Assembly (NCBI GenBank): GCA_945886995.1
Contig: CAMCZJ010000187.1
Coordinates: 1-5,780 of the forward strand
Length of the DNA: 5,780 nucleotides
Source of the DNA: Asaia bogorensis
GTDB taxonomy: Bacteria; Pseudomonadota; Alphaproteobacteria; Acetobacterales; Acetobacteraceae
Reading direction: 5' to 3'
Shown here: piece after piece, positions 1 to 5,761 of the stretch
Layout: each line of letters begins with the position of its first letter
How positions within the stretch are numbered: position 1 is the stretch's first letter
Position numbers and translations under genes: made by a program
Notes under the pieces: generated by a model
Database searches by the model: none
Told to the model about the DNA's origin: nothing
The model's input: only the letters and a program-made list of their open reading frames with translations

Positions 1-975
1 AATATTGCGCGCCAATGGTATGACCGTGACGGCGTGGATATGACACTCAGCCTGGCCGCTTCTTCCGTGGCGCTGGCGGTTGCGGAACTCACGCGTGAGA
101 AGAACAAGGTCACCATCCCGACCTCTACCGCCACATCGGATATGACTGGCCGTGCTTGCACGCCGAATACGGTCCATTGGGCCTATGACACTTACATGCT
201 CGCCAAATCCACCGGCGGTGCGACAGTGCGCGCTGGCGGCGATACCTGGTTCTTTGTTACCGCCGATTACGCCTTTGGGCATTCTCTGGAACGCGATACC
301 ACCGCTTTCGTGCAGGCCGCAGGGGGGCGCGTGGTTGGTTCCGTGCGTACACCCTTCCCGGGCACCACCGATTTTTCCTCCTATCTGCTGCAGGCGCAGG
401 CTTCGCGCGCGAAGGTGATCGGCTTTGCCAATGCCGGGACGGATACCATCAACTGCATCAAGCAGGCGGCGGAATTCGGCATTACGCGGCGCGGCACCAA
501 GCTTGCTTCCATGCTTATGTTCCTGCCGGATGTGCATGCGCTTGGTCTGCAAACTGCCCAAGGGCTTGTTTGCACCGAAACCTTCTATTGGGATTTGAAT
601 GACCGCACACGCGCCTTCTTCCGCCGTGCGCAGGCGGTGGCCGGGCAGGTTGCCGTTGGCATGAGCCATGCCGGCGATTATTCCGGTACGCTACATTATC
701 TGAAGGCGGTTGCTGATCTCGGCGTTCAGGCCGCGAAGGCGAGTGGTGTGGCCACTGTGCAGCGCATGAAGGCAATGCCGACTGATGATGACGCCTTTGG
801 CCGCGGCACCATCCGCGCCGATGGGCGGAAGATTCACCCCGCCTATTTGTTTGAAGTGAAGAAGCCCGAGGAAAGCCGCGGGCCGTTTGACTACTATAAG
901 CTGTTGCAGACAACGTCGGCCGATGAAGCTTTCCGCCCAATCGCGGATGGTGGCTGCGCTTTCGTTCGTAGCTGA
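1..975 (+). CDS. ABC transporter solute-binding protein, branched-chain amino acid/amide (LivK-like) type, 5'-truncated by window edge
   Basis: This is the periplasmic binding component of a HAAT-type ABC importer, of the Peripla_BP_6 (type I periplasmic binding) fold. The frame is open from base 1, reading NIARQWYDRDGVDM, so the Met at 34 is internal and the true start plus signal peptide lie upstream; about 324 residues are visible of the roughly 400 usual for the family. Family-like stretches in order are SDMTGRACTPNTVHWAYDTY, then WFFVTADYAFGHSLERDT (hinge/second lobe), PGTTDFSSYLLQAQ, GTDTINCIKQAAEFGI, the DVHALGLQTAQGL...FYWDLNDRTRAF block, HYLKAV and, near the end, HPAYLFEVKKPEESRGPFDYYK. 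Cysteine in INCIKQ, where alanine is common, is a minor oddity. The ligand cannot be read from sequence; relatives bind amino acids, amides or aromatic acids. No permease or ATPase gene follows, so partners must lie to the left or elsewhere. A hairpin terminator follows the stop. Confidence 0.93.
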   Translation, partial: NIARQWYDRDGVDMTLSLAASSVALAVAELTREKNKVTIPTSTATSDMTGRACTPNTVHWAYDTYMLAKSTGGATVRAGGDTWFFVTADYAFGHSLERDTTAFVQAAGGRVVGSVRTPFPGTTDFSSYLLQAQASRAKVIGFANAGTDTINCIKQAAEFGITRRGTKLASMLMFLPDVHALGLQTAQGLVCTETFYWDLNDRTRAFFRRAQAVAGQVAVGMSHAGDYSGTLHYLKAVADLGVQAAKASGVATVQRMKAMPTDDDAFGRGTIRADGRKIHPAYLFEVKKPEESRGPFDYYKLLQTTSADEAFRPIADGGCAFVRS

Positions 976-987
976 TCCAATGCGCGC

Positions 988-1008
988 GGGGCGGCGTACT
1001 GCCGCCCC
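988..1008 (+). terminator. GC-rich hairpin terminator between convergent genes
   Basis: GGGGCGGC (988-995) pairs perfectly with GCCGCCCC (1001-1008) around the 5-nt loop GTACT, starting 13 bases after the solute-binding protein stop. The + strand continues ATTGCTTTCCT, a weak T-rich tail, so it fits a Rho-independent-like terminator for the + strand gene. On the - strand the following sequence is not T-rich, so it would serve the facing CMD gene less well, perhaps only as a 3'-end stabilising stem. Confidence 0.7.
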
Positions 1009-1017
1009 ATTGCTTTC

Positions 1018-1593
1018 CTATGCTTTAGGCAAGGGTGGCAGCGGGGTTGCCTCTGGCGGGATTTGTACCTCCGCCACATTCAGCGTCATGGATACCGCGA
1101 CGTAATAGCCGCTGACCGCAATCAAATCCACCACACCCTGTTCACCGAAACGCGCGGCTGTCGCGGCGAAGGTTGCATCTGAAACGCCATGGTCGCGGTG
1201 TAACTCCGTGCAGAATTCATAGACCAGGCGCTGATCTTCAGTCATGCCTGCGGGGCGGCGCCCGGCGGCAAGGTCTGCTGCGATGGCGGGCGGCAAGCCG
1301 GCCTTCATCGCCATGGCGTGATGCGCATACCATTCATATTGGCTGGTCCAGACCCGCGCCGTGACCAGAATGGCGAATTCATTCAAATCGGCGGGGATGG
1401 AGCTGTTGAAGCGCAGATATTCGCCGACCTTCTGCATCCTGTCGGCAAAGACCGGGCTGCGCAGCCAGGCATTGAAGGGGCCGCGCAAGCCGCCGCGTGG
1501 GCCTTTGATGATGCCCTCAGCTGCTGCGCGCTGCTCTGCGCTCATGCTATTGGGTGTCAATTCGGGGAAGCGCGGTTTCTTGGGCGTTGTCAT
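1018..1593 (-). CDS. Carboxymuconolactone decarboxylase (CMD) family protein without CxxC
   Basis: This 191-residue protein belongs to the CMD/AhpD-like all-helical superfamily. The core motif at about residues 70-100 reads LNEFAILVTARVWTSQYEWYAHHAMAMKAGL, with Glu72, Glu87, His91 and His92 at the usual acidic/His positions of the family. The redox CxxC of AhpD is absent: WTSQYEW stands there and the only cysteine is Cys128. Peroxidase activity of the AhpD kind is therefore unlikely, while a decarboxylase/hydrolase-like or unknown role remains open. A second helical part (about 118-175, including VYEFCTELHRDHGVSD and GVVDLIAVSGYYVAVSMTLN) matches the extended form common in proteobacteria, and the Pro-rich tail is typical. 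The ATG is preceded on its strand by AAGGAA with 6-nt spacing, which fixes the start. It is transcribed divergently from the amidohydrolase gene across a 188-bp gap, so shared control is plausible. The true substrate is unknown. Confidence 0.88.
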   Translation of the reverse strand: MTTPKKPRFPELTPNSMSAEQRAAAEGIIKGPRGGLRGPFNAWLRSPVFADRMQKVGEYLRFNSSIPADLNEFAILVTARVWTSQYEWYAHHAMAMKAGLPPAIAADLAAGRRPAGMTEDQRLVYEFCTELHRDHGVSDATFAATAARFGEQGVVDLIAVSGYYVAVSMTLNVAEVQIPPEATPLPPLPKA

Positions 1594-1647
1594 GCGGGTT
1601 TCCTTGTTGTGTTGGCAACCGAAGCGGCGCGCTTTGGCGTGGGGCGA

Positions 1648-1676
1648 AGGCTAGACAGCACTCGGGGGGCCGGCAA
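1648..1676 (-). promoter_or_regulatory. Candidate sigma-70 promoter for the CMD-family gene
   Basis: On the - strand, TTGCCG (1676-1671) is followed after 17 nt by TAGCCT (1653-1648). The -35 matches TTGACA at 4 of 6 positions and the -10 keeps the TAxxxT pattern. Transcription would begin near 1641, giving a leader of about 47 nt to the ATG. Both elements sit inside arms of the inverted repeats at 1650-1715. Inferred from sequence only. Confidence 0.4.
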
Positions 1677-1715
1677 GCCAGGTCCAGCTTGCCGGGGAGG
1701 GGGGCTTTGTCTAGC
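1650..1715. repeat. Nested, concentric inverted repeats (66 bp) in the divergent promoter region
   Basis: The outer arms GCTAGACA (1650-1657) and TGTCTAGC (1708-1715) are perfectly complementary (8 bp). The inner arms CCGGCAAGC (1670-1678) and GCTTGCCGG (1687-1695) are also perfect (9 bp). Both pairs share the same centre between 1682 and 1683, and the gaps between the inner CTTGCCGG and outer TGTCTAGC are exactly 12 nt on either side. G-runs lie in both gaps (1664-1669, and 1694-1704 interrupted by one A). The arms coincide with the candidate -35 and -10 elements of the two divergent promoters. The dyad could equally be a binding site for a dimeric or tetrameric regulator. Confidence 0.75.
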
Positions 1716-1717
1716 GT
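1689..1717 (+). promoter_or_regulatory. Candidate sigma-70 promoter for the amidohydrolase gene
   Basis: TTGCCG (1689-1694) is followed after 17 nt by TAGCGT (1712-1717), the mirror image of the - strand promoter opposite. The predicted start is near 1724, leaving a leader of about 58 nt before the ATG at 1782. The leader also holds a small stem, CCCCG (1737-1741) with CGGGG (1749-1753). The -10 match is weak, so this is inference supported mainly by the symmetry and spacing. Confidence 0.4.
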
Positions 1718-1768
1718 GAGGGTTCAATCTGCTTTTCCCCGGGCATGACGGGGCCAGCACCAAGCCGG

Positions 1769-1783
1769 ATGGAGAATCTCCAT
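1769..1783 (+). promoter_or_regulatory. 15-base palindrome covering the ribosome binding site and start codon
   Basis: ATGGAGA (1769-1775) and TCTCCAT (1777-1783) are perfect inverted copies around one central A. The left arm holds the Shine-Dalgarno core GGAG (1771-1774), 7 nt before the ATG at 1782, and the right arm runs into that ATG. A one-base loop cannot close fully in RNA, but a shortened stem or a DNA-binding dimer site would mask the ribosome site. It supports 1782 as the start through the GGAG spacing. A regulatory role is not shown. Confidence 0.4.
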
Positions 1784-3500
1784 GCATGATATTGTGATCC
1801 GCGGCGGCACCATTGTGGATGGGCTCGGCACGCCGCGTTACACCGGCGATGTCGCGATTGATGGCGACCGCATCACGCAAGTTGGCGGCAAGGCCGGGCC
1901 GGCGCGGCGCGATGTGGCGGCGGAAGGCCGGCTTGTCACGCCTGGCTGGGTGGATGTGCATACGCATTATGATGGCCAGGCCACTTGGGACCCGAAGCTC
2001 GCCCCTTCATCCTGGCATGGCGTGACGACTCTGCTGTTTGGCAATTGTGGCGTTGGCTTCGCGCCGGTGCAGAAAGCCCATCATCAGGCGCTGATTGATC
2101 TGATGGAGGGCGTGGAAGACATCCCCGGCATTACGCTGACCGAAGGGCTCAAATGGAATTGGGAAAGCTTCCCCGAATATCTTGATGCGCTTGAAGCGAT
2201 GCCGCGCACGCTCAATATCGGCGCGCAGCTCGCGCATCATCCCTTGCGCGTTTACGTGATGGGTGAGCGCGGGCTGAAGCGGGAGAACGCGACGGGCGAT
2301 GACATTGAAGCCATGGCGCGGTTGACGCAGGAAGCGCTGGAAGCCGGCGCCTTCGGCTTCACCACATCGCGGACGGATCAGCACAAGACCCTGGCCGGCG
2401 ATCTCGTGCCGGGCCGCTATGCGGAAGAAGAGGAATTGCTCGCCATCGGCCGCGCCATGGGCCGGGCCGGGCGCGGCACTTTCGGCATGTTGAGCGATTT
2501 TGAGGATGAGGCGGCTGAATTCCGCTGGCTGCGCGAAGTGGCGAAATCCACCAAGCGTCCGGTTTGGTTCCTGCTGACCGATCGCGCCTATGATCCGCAG
2601 CGCTGGAAGCGCCTGATGCAGGGCGTACATGATGCGCGGGCTGAGGGGCTTAGCCTCGCCGCGCAAGTCGCAGGGCGTACGGTGGGGCTGATTTTGGGGC
2701 TGACGACTTCGCTCAATCCCTTTGCGCTGCGCGAAAGCTTTGCCGCGCTTGCGGGGCTGCCGCCGGCTGAGCAATTGGCACGGCTGCGTGATCCGGAGAC
2801 GCGGCGCAAAATCCTTTCCGAAGAAGCATCGAAGCGGTTGCTGGATGTGCTGCCGCCACTGTCCCGCCAAATCGCGACGCGTTGGGACAATATGTTCGAA
2901 TTGGGTGACCCGCCGGATTACGAACCGCCGCGCGAACGGAGCATTGCCGCCCTCGCCGCCAAGGCCGGCCAGGATCCGGCTTCCTATTGCTATGATTTCC
3001 TGGTGGGCGCGGATGGTGGTCGGATGCTGTATTTCCCGGTCACGAATTACGTGACCGGCGATTTGTCCGTGGTGCGAGAAATGAACATGGATAAGGCAAC
3101 GGTGCTTGGCCTTTCCGATGGCGGTGCGCATTGCGGCGTGATTTGCGATGCTTCCACCCCCAGCTTCATGCTGACCCATTGGGTGCGTGATCGGAAGCGC
3201 GGCGATGGCTTGCCTTTGGAATTCGTGGTGAAGCGGCAAACCAGTGAAACGGCGGATTTCTTTGGCCTGACGGATCGCGGGCGGCTCGCCCCTGGTGCCA
3301 TGGCTGATGTGAATATCATCAATTTCGATGCGCTGCGTTTGTATCATCCCGAAATGATCTATGACCTGCCGGCGGGCGGGCGGCGTTTGGTGCAGCGCGT
3401 AGATGGCTATGACATGACGCTGGTGGCAGGTAAGCCCATTCGCGAAGCTGGCCATGATACGGGCGCGCTGCCGGGCAAGTTGCTGCGCGCGACAAGCTGA
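1782..3500 (+). CDS. Amidohydrolase family protein, N-acyl-D-amino-acid deacylase (D-aminoacylase)-like
   Basis: This 572-residue metal-dependent hydrolase belongs to the amidohydrolase superfamily, COG3653/D-aminoacylase type, and is probably cytoplasmic since no signal peptide is seen. The N-terminal beta-sandwich strand MHDIVIRGGTIVDGLGTPRY leads into GWVDVHTHYDGQ, with metal ligands His60 and His62. Next come TTLLFGNCGVGFAPV (Cys89, equivalent to the bridging Cys of D-aminoacylase), AHHPLRVYVMG (152-161), GFTTSRTDQH (192-201) and LGLSDGGAHCGVICD, where Asp446 is the expected catalytic Asp. The C-terminal sandwich returns at LTDRGRLAPGAMADVNIINFD. Histidines equivalent to His220 and His250 of the Alcaligenes enzyme are not apparent: the corresponding stretches read GTFGML and VWFLLTD. 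It therefore fits a divergent subfamily whose substrate is not established; it may cleave N-acyl amino acids, ureido or lactam-type amides. The start is set by GGAG 7 nt upstream. The stop lies 12 nt from the converging eutC stop. Confidence 0.88.
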   Translation: MHDIVIRGGTIVDGLGTPRYTGDVAIDGDRITQVGGKAGPARRDVAAEGRLVTPGWVDVHTHYDGQATWDPKLAPSSWHGVTTLLFGNCGVGFAPVQKAHHQALIDLMEGVEDIPGITLTEGLKWNWESFPEYLDALEAMPRTLNIGAQLAHHPLRVYVMGERGLKRENATGDDIEAMARLTQEALEAGAFGFTTSRTDQHKTLAGDLVPGRYAEEEELLAIGRAMGRAGRGTFGMLSDFEDEAAEFRWLREVAKSTKRPVWFLLTDRAYDPQRWKRLMQGVHDARAEGLSLAAQVAGRTVGLILGLTTSLNPFALRESFAALAGLPPAEQLARLRDPETRRKILSEEASKRLLDVLPPLSRQIATRWDNMFELGDPPDYEPPRERSIAALAAKAGQDPASYCYDFLVGADGGRMLYFPVTNYVTGDLSVVREMNMDKATVLGLSDGGAHCGVICDASTPSFMLTHWVRDRKRGDGLPLEFVVKRQTSETADFFGLTDRGRLAPGAMADVNIINFDALRLYHPEMIYDLPAGGRRLVQRVDGYDMTLVAGKPIREAGHDTGALPGKLLRATS

Positions 3501-3512
3501 AGCGCCTGCCCT

Positions 3513-4247
3513 TTACGTCAGCCGATAATGGCTTGGCATTTCATCCTTGAGCGCCACGCCCGTGGCGCCAAGCTTGCGCGCCTCTACCAATAGCCACAGC
3601 GCCTTTGCGGCGGCGAAGTCAGCGCTGAGCCCGCCTGGACGGATATTGCTGATGCAGTTGCGCATGGCGTCATTGCTGCCGCGCTTCGCTGCCCAGGTGA
3701 TGTAAAGCCCCATGCTGTCGGTTGCGGAAAGCCCTGGTCTTTCGCCGATCAGCACCAATACGGCTGCCGCTTGCACCGCTTCCGCCACATCATCACCCAA
3801 GGCAACACGCGCCTGTTCCGCGATAATGATGGGGCCAGGCGTGAAGCCCGCCTTCCCAAGCGCCGGCACCAATACGCGCATCAGCGCTGGCGCCTGTTGC
3901 TGCACGCCGCTGGCGCAAAGCCCATCGGCGATTACCAGTGCGATACTGCCGGGTGCTTGCGGCAGCCGGGTATTTTCCGGCAGTCGCCGCCCAAGATCAG
4001 GGCGCAGCAGAAAGCGCCTTCTTTCTTCGGCCTGGCTTGTTACGCGCCGCACTGGCAGGCCAAGCGGCGTGAGTTCCTCCTCCAGTCGCGCCGCATCCAG
4101 GCTGGACCAGACCGCATCGCGCGCCCGCGCATGTGCCTCCTGAAAATCCAGATGCGCGGCGGTGGGTAGCGCATTGCCAACGCGGCCAAGTGCCACGCGG
4201 GCATCGGTGAAACGGCGCAGATCATGCCATTTGCTGGGCGCATTCAT
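3513..4247 (-). CDS. eutC: Ethanolamine ammonia-lyase small (light) subunit
   Basis: EutC is the small subunit of adenosylcobalamin-dependent ethanolamine ammonia-lyase, which converts ethanolamine to acetaldehyde and ammonia; with EutB it forms the coenzyme-binding interface. The 244 residues show family landmarks: VTSQAEERRRFLLRPDLGRRL (69-89), LVIADGLCASGV (104-115), EQARVALGDDVAE (144-156), LIGERPGLSATDSMGLYITW (166-185), the signature DAMRNCISNIRPGGL (193-207), and AAAKALWLLVEARKLGATGVALKDE near the end. I take the start at 4247, not the earlier in-frame ATG at 4325: from there the protein begins MNAPSKWHDLRRFTDARVALGR like homologues, and its ATG overlaps the eutB stop as ATGA. No Shine-Dalgarno precedes it (GATCGGCCTTGC), so it probably depends on translational coupling to eutB. 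It is shorter than the 295-residue E. coli protein, chiefly by a shorter N-terminus. Cys111 stands where serine is usual in ADGLSA. Confidence 0.95.
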   Translation of the reverse strand: MNAPSKWHDLRRFTDARVALGRVGNALPTAAHLDFQEAHARARDAVWSSLDAARLEEELTPLGLPVRRVTSQAEERRRFLLRPDLGRRLPENTRLPQAPGSIALVIADGLCASGVQQQAPALMRVLVPALGKAGFTPGPIIIAEQARVALGDDVAEAVQAAAVLVLIGERPGLSATDSMGLYITWAAKRGSNDAMRNCISNIRPGGLSADFAAAKALWLLVEARKLGATGVALKDEMPSHYRLT

Positions 4248-5614
4248 GCAAGGCCGATCAGCGCGGGTGACAGGCGTGCAGGGATCGTATCCGTCGTGCT
4301 GCCAATGCCCATGCGGTTCAGCCAATCCTCAAATTCCGGCGCGGGGCGTTTGCCAAGGGCCGCGCGTGCATAAAGCCCATCATGGAAGGAAGTGGATTGG
4401 TAGGCGAGCATGACATCATCCGCCCCCGGCACGCCCATCACGTAAGTAACCCCTGCGGCGGCAAGGCACGTCAGCAGCGCATCCATGTCATCCTGATCCG
4501 CTTCCGCATGGTTGGTGTAGCAAACATCAACCCCCATCGGCAGGCCAAGCAGCTTGCCGCAGAAATGATCTTCCAGCCCCGCGCGCAGAATCTGCTTGCC
4601 GTCAAACAAATATTCCGGGCCAATGAAGCCGACCACGGAATTCACCAACAGCGGTGAAAAGCGCCGCGCCACGGCATAGGCACGCGCTTCCAAGGTTTGC
4701 TGATCCACGCCGTGATGCGCTTCCGCACTCAGCGCGCTGCCCTGGCCGGTTTCGAAATACATGACATCCTGCCCAAGGCTGCCGCGCTTGAGTGTCAGCG
4801 CTTGATCTTGCGCTTCCGCCAAAAGCGCAAGATCAACCCCGAAGGAACGGTTGACGCCTTCCGTGCCGCCGATGGATTGAAAGACCAGATCAACCGGCGC
4901 ACCCAAATCCATGGCGCGCATGGTGGTGGTGACATGCGCCAGCACGCAGCTTTGCGTCGGAATATCGTAAGCCAACCGCAGCCGGTCCAGCATGTCCAGG
5001 ATGCGGAGCACCGCTTCCACATTGTCGGTCGCGGGATTGACGCCAATCACCGCATCACCGGCGCCAAGCAAAAGCCCATCCAAGGTGGCGGCTGCGATGC
5101 CGCGCGGGTCATCCGTTGGGTGATTGGGTTGCAGGCGAATGGAAAGGCGGCCCTTCAGGCCGATGGTGTTGCGAAACCGCGCGACATTGACGCATTTCGC
5201 CGCAACCGAGATCAAATCCGCCGCGCGCATGATCTTGGAGGTCGCAGCCACCATTTCCGGCGTCAGGCCCGGAGATAGCGCCGCAAGGGCTGCGCTATCG
5301 GCGGCATCGGAAAGCAGCCAATCGCGAAAGCCGCCAATGGTCAGGCTGCGGATCGGGGCGAAGGCCGCCTTGTCATGGCTGTCCTGGATCAGCCGCGTGA
5401 CCTCATCTGCCTCATAGGGAATGACGCTTTCCGAAAGGAAATGGGCCAGCGGCAAATCCGCCAAGGCACGCTGCGCGGCGATGCGTTCCTCGGCGCTTTC
5501 TGCGGCGATGCCAGCCAAGGCGTCACCTGACCGGAAGGGGGTGGCGCGCGCCAGCAGCGTCTTCAGATCGGGGAAGACGTAGCGCCTGGTGCCGATGTGC
5601 TGCGCGAAAGCCAT
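4244..5614 (-). CDS. eutB: Ethanolamine ammonia-lyase large (heavy) subunit
   Basis: EutB is the catalytic TIM-barrel subunit of adenosylcobalamin-dependent ethanolamine ammonia-lyase. At 456 residues it is the usual full length and appears intact. Residues known to contact substrate in the E. coli enzyme are present at nearly the same numbers: Arg160 and Gln162 in RLQPNH, Asn193 in GVNPATD, Glu288 in MYFETGQGSALSA (E. coli Glu287), and Asp363 in GVDVCYTNHAEAD (E. coli Asp362). Other signatures are LRSGD-like FRSGDALAGIAAES (28-40), VTRLIQDSHD (72-81), FRDWLLSD (96-103), LVNSVVGFIGPEYL (323-336), GLEDHFCGKLLG (346-357) and PAPEFEDWLNRMG near the C-terminus. The start at 5614 is backed by AGGGTGAT just upstream. 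It is the first gene of a two-gene unit with eutC. No eutA reactivase, shell-protein or permease gene is visible next to it. This suggests microcompartment-independent use of ethanolamine as a nitrogen and/or carbon source, with the caveat that the region beyond 5780 is unseen. Confidence 0.97.
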   Translation of the reverse strand: MAFAQHIGTRRYVFPDLKTLLARATPFRSGDALAGIAAESAEERIAAQRALADLPLAHFLSESVIPYEADEVTRLIQDSHDKAAFAPIRSLTIGGFRDWLLSDAADSAALAALSPGLTPEMVAATSKIMRAADLISVAAKCVNVARFRNTIGLKGRLSIRLQPNHPTDDPRGIAAATLDGLLLGAGDAVIGVNPATDNVEAVLRILDMLDRLRLAYDIPTQSCVLAHVTTTMRAMDLGAPVDLVFQSIGGTEGVNRSFGVDLALLAEAQDQALTLKRGSLGQDVMYFETGQGSALSAEAHHGVDQQTLEARAYAVARRFSPLLVNSVVGFIGPEYLFDGKQILRAGLEDHFCGKLLGLPMGVDVCYTNHAEADQDDMDALLTCLAAAGVTYVMGVPGADDVMLAYQSTSFHDGLYARAALGKRPAPEFEDWLNRMGIGSTTDTIPARLSPALIGLA

Positions 5615-5617
5615 ACA

Positions 5618-5624
5618 TCACCCT
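5618..5624 (-). promoter_or_regulatory. Ribosome binding site of eutB, right-shifted type
   Basis: On the - strand AGGGTGA followed by TGT precedes the ATG at 5614. It pairs with the 5' part of the anti-Shine-Dalgarno region (complement AGGAGGTGATC) rather than the usual GGAGG core, so the apparent distance to the ATG is short. It supports this ATG over the out-of-frame ATG at 5618. Confidence 0.5.
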
Positions 5625-5681
5625 GTAGCAGAATAAGCCAGCCTTCTAGCGCGCAGCTGAGGCCATTTGGATTGCCCCCGC

Positions 5682-5710
5682 TTGCCGCATGCGGCGTTGA
5701 TTCTTGATAT
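5682..5710 (+). promoter_or_regulatory. Weak candidate promoter directed rightwards, with an embedded 12-bp palindrome
   Basis: TTGCCG (5682-5687), 17 nt, then TGATAT (5705-5710) resembles a sigma-70 promoter, with the same TTGCCG -35 hexamer as the two at 1648-1717. Its first half overlaps the perfect palindrome GCCGCATGCGGC (5684-5695), a plausible dimeric regulator site. It would serve the possible gene starting at 5762. For eutB on the - strand the best -10-like element is GCTAGAAG (5650-5643), but I see no convincing -35 for it. The rest of the 5615-5780 gap shows no RNA gene. Confidence 0.3.
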
Positions 5711-5761
5711 GGCGCAAGAAGGCCATCTGCAAGCCCGGCTAGACATCTTCCAAGGACCGAA

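Noticed and set aside
515..940. Open frame of 141 codons antisense to the solute-binding protein gene
   Set aside because: The low-complexity Arg/Pro/Gln/His-rich product lies inside a well-supported gene, and no plausible ribosome site was recognised.
1670..1695. The 9-bp hairpin read as a Rho-independent terminator
   Set aside because: No T-rich tract follows on either strand and no gene ends nearby; both flanking genes start from this region.
1664..1704. Possible G-quadruplex from the G-runs in the divergent promoter region
   Set aside because: There are only three runs of four or more Gs, with a loop over 20 nt between the first and second; splitting the six-G runs leaves no loops. The inverted repeats explain the region better.
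2007..3455. Long open frame (482 codons) antisense to the amidohydrolase gene
   Set aside because: It lies wholly opposite a clear amidohydrolase with conserved motifs. Its product is rich in His, Gln, Arg and Pro with no recognisable domain, as expected for the complement of GC-biased codons.
4248..4325. 26-codon N-terminal extension of eutC from the ATG at 4325
   Set aside because: The extension lies inside eutB, does not resemble EutC N-termini, and the ATGA-overlapping start at 4247 fits both homology and operon layout.
4697..5278. Open frame of 193 codons on the + strand opposite eutB
   Set aside because: EutB is unmistakable on the other strand. The product shows no family features and its composition is that of an antisense shadow.
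5625..5640. Sigma-54-like promoter upstream of eutB (TGGC...TGC on the - strand)
   Set aside because: The invariant GG and GC are 8 nt apart instead of 10, so it does not meet the -24/-12 spacing.
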